Below, in pieces: positions 63,418-64,000 of a DNA stretch of 64,000 nucleotides. The stretch lies in contig NZ_CP025543.1 in NCBI RefSeq assembly GCF_002865545.1, positions 372,001-436,000 of the forward strand. The letters are read 5' to 3'. The notes below the pieces were generated by a model, which saw nothing but the letters and a program-made list of their open reading frames with translations, ran no database searches and was not told where the DNA came from. A program made the position numbers and the translations under genes. Source of the DNA: Spiroplasma monobiae MQ-1. Its GTDB lineage: Bacteria > Bacillota_I > Bacilli_A > Mycoplasmatales > Mycoplasmataceae. How positions within the stretch are numbered: the stretch's first letter is position 1; each line of letters begins with the position of its first letter.

Positions 63418-64000
63418 AATATTTTTATCTATTATTTTTAAAATTTTAAATGCAACTTCGCTTTTTCTTAATTTTTCAAATTCAATAACTTCATTACCTT
63501 TTGCTAATAAAATCTTTACTTGATTATAATTAGATTCCATTGCTTCTGTTAAATTGACAACAAGCATATCTAAATTTTTTTCTTTTATCTTATTTCAAGC
63601 CTTTTCAAGATTAAAATCATTTGCCAATGAAAAACCAACTAAAAATTGCTTTTTCTTTTTATTTCCCAGTTCTTTTAAAACATCAATAGCAGGAGTTAGG
63701 TTAATTTTTAAATTTTCTTCAGTACTTGATCTTTTATCTATTTTTTTATCTTTATAATTTTCAACTTCAAAGTCATATAATGCAGCTGAACAAATAACAA
63801 CATCTGAATTATCAAAATTTTTAATCATTTTATCTAACATTTCTTGATTTGTTTTTACATAATAATTGTTATGATCTTCTAAAATGGGAATTAATGTGTC
63901 TCCAAAGACTGTTTTAAGGCTCTTTGAGTTGTTTTTTAATATATTTATTAATTCCATACCCATTTTGCCACTACTTGCGTTTGTAATGTATCTTACTTTA
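63415..64000 (-). CDS. coaB: Phosphopantothenoylcysteine synthetase (CoaB/CoaBC), partial
   Basis: The gene runs off the right edge; 195 codons of its 3' part are visible. The first visible residues KVRYITNASSGKMGMEL match the CoaB nucleotide-binding start (family RFITNxSSGKMG). DVVICSAALYDFEVEN (usual AAVADyrp), KIDKRSST with the lysine pair of the family, and the LVGFSLAND stretch (usual VGFAAET) are in the right order; the last two are more divergent than normal. CoaB joins 4'-phosphopantothenate to cysteine with CTP in coenzyme A synthesis. Whether a CoaC domain is fused upstream cannot be seen. Confidence 0.82.

Noticed and set aside
1-64000. tRNA, rRNA, CRISPR arrays, insertion sequences, prophage genes or origin
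   Set aside because: I looked in all intergenic gaps and found no cloverleaf arms, regularly spaced repeats, transposase or phage structural genes, or DnaA-box clusters.

Overview
The window reads as chromosomal DNA of a Spiroplasma (Mollicutes). In-frame TGA codes for tryptophan in nearly every gene, so genes look broken under the standard code. The DNA is very AT-rich, intergenic gaps are short, and a full-length fibril protein gene (fib, 5961-7496), a hallmark of the genus, is present. I assigned species-level identity to nothing. All CDS coordinates below use genetic code 4.

Layout. 1-5786: end of an ITPase gene, trmL, a DEAD-box helicase, a RavA/ViaA-like MoxR + VWA pair and a small PPC-domain protein. 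5961-9767: fib, a small unknown protein and a long YitT-like membrane protein. 9855-31609: a backbone that in Firmicutes runs comN-secDF-apt-relA-hisS-aspS, interrupted by three blocks: a lipoprotein + ABC exporter (14523-18460) between apt and relA; an unknown gene plus the fructose operon fruR-fruK-fruA (20998-25912); and a PHP-domain/SMC-like ATPase fusion with a small overlapping partner (25989-28593). 31726-36566: a membrane protein, an RGG-repeat protein, a GH18 chitinase-like lipoprotein, an unknown protein and a PepF-type peptidase. 36580-43578: an accessory-looking stretch with a divergent pair of unknown genes, a secreted protein made of two tandem repeats, an unknown lysine-tailed protein, a SEC-C zinc protein paired with a P-loop ATPase, and a tiny zinc protein. 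43704-46090: guaC, azoR (both minus strand) and udk. 46284-54494: parE, an unknown gene, parC, a degenerate kinase-like gene and recD2. 54532-64000: a membrane protein, the nagA / membrane protein / Gfo-Idh / deoC operon, a coiled-coil protein, an acetyltransferase, a PTS EIIC protein whose EIIB-like tail lacks the phosphorylated cysteine, and the 3' part of coaB.

How it fits together. Sugar supply is represented by the fructose PTS operon, NagA and DeoC, and a GH18 lipoprotein could feed amino sugars in an arthropod host. Nucleotide salvage is represented by Apt, GuaC, Udk, DeoC and ITPase. Rel controls the stringent response, ParE/ParC handle topology, and Fib provides the cytoskeletal ribbon. 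I found no tRNA, rRNA, CRISPR array, insertion sequence or replication origin.

Best candidates for undescribed biology: the PHP-ATPase plus small acidic partner, which looks like an anti-phage type module in a minimal genome; the SEC-C protein plus P-loop ATPase pair; and the EIIC protein with a dead EIIB domain.
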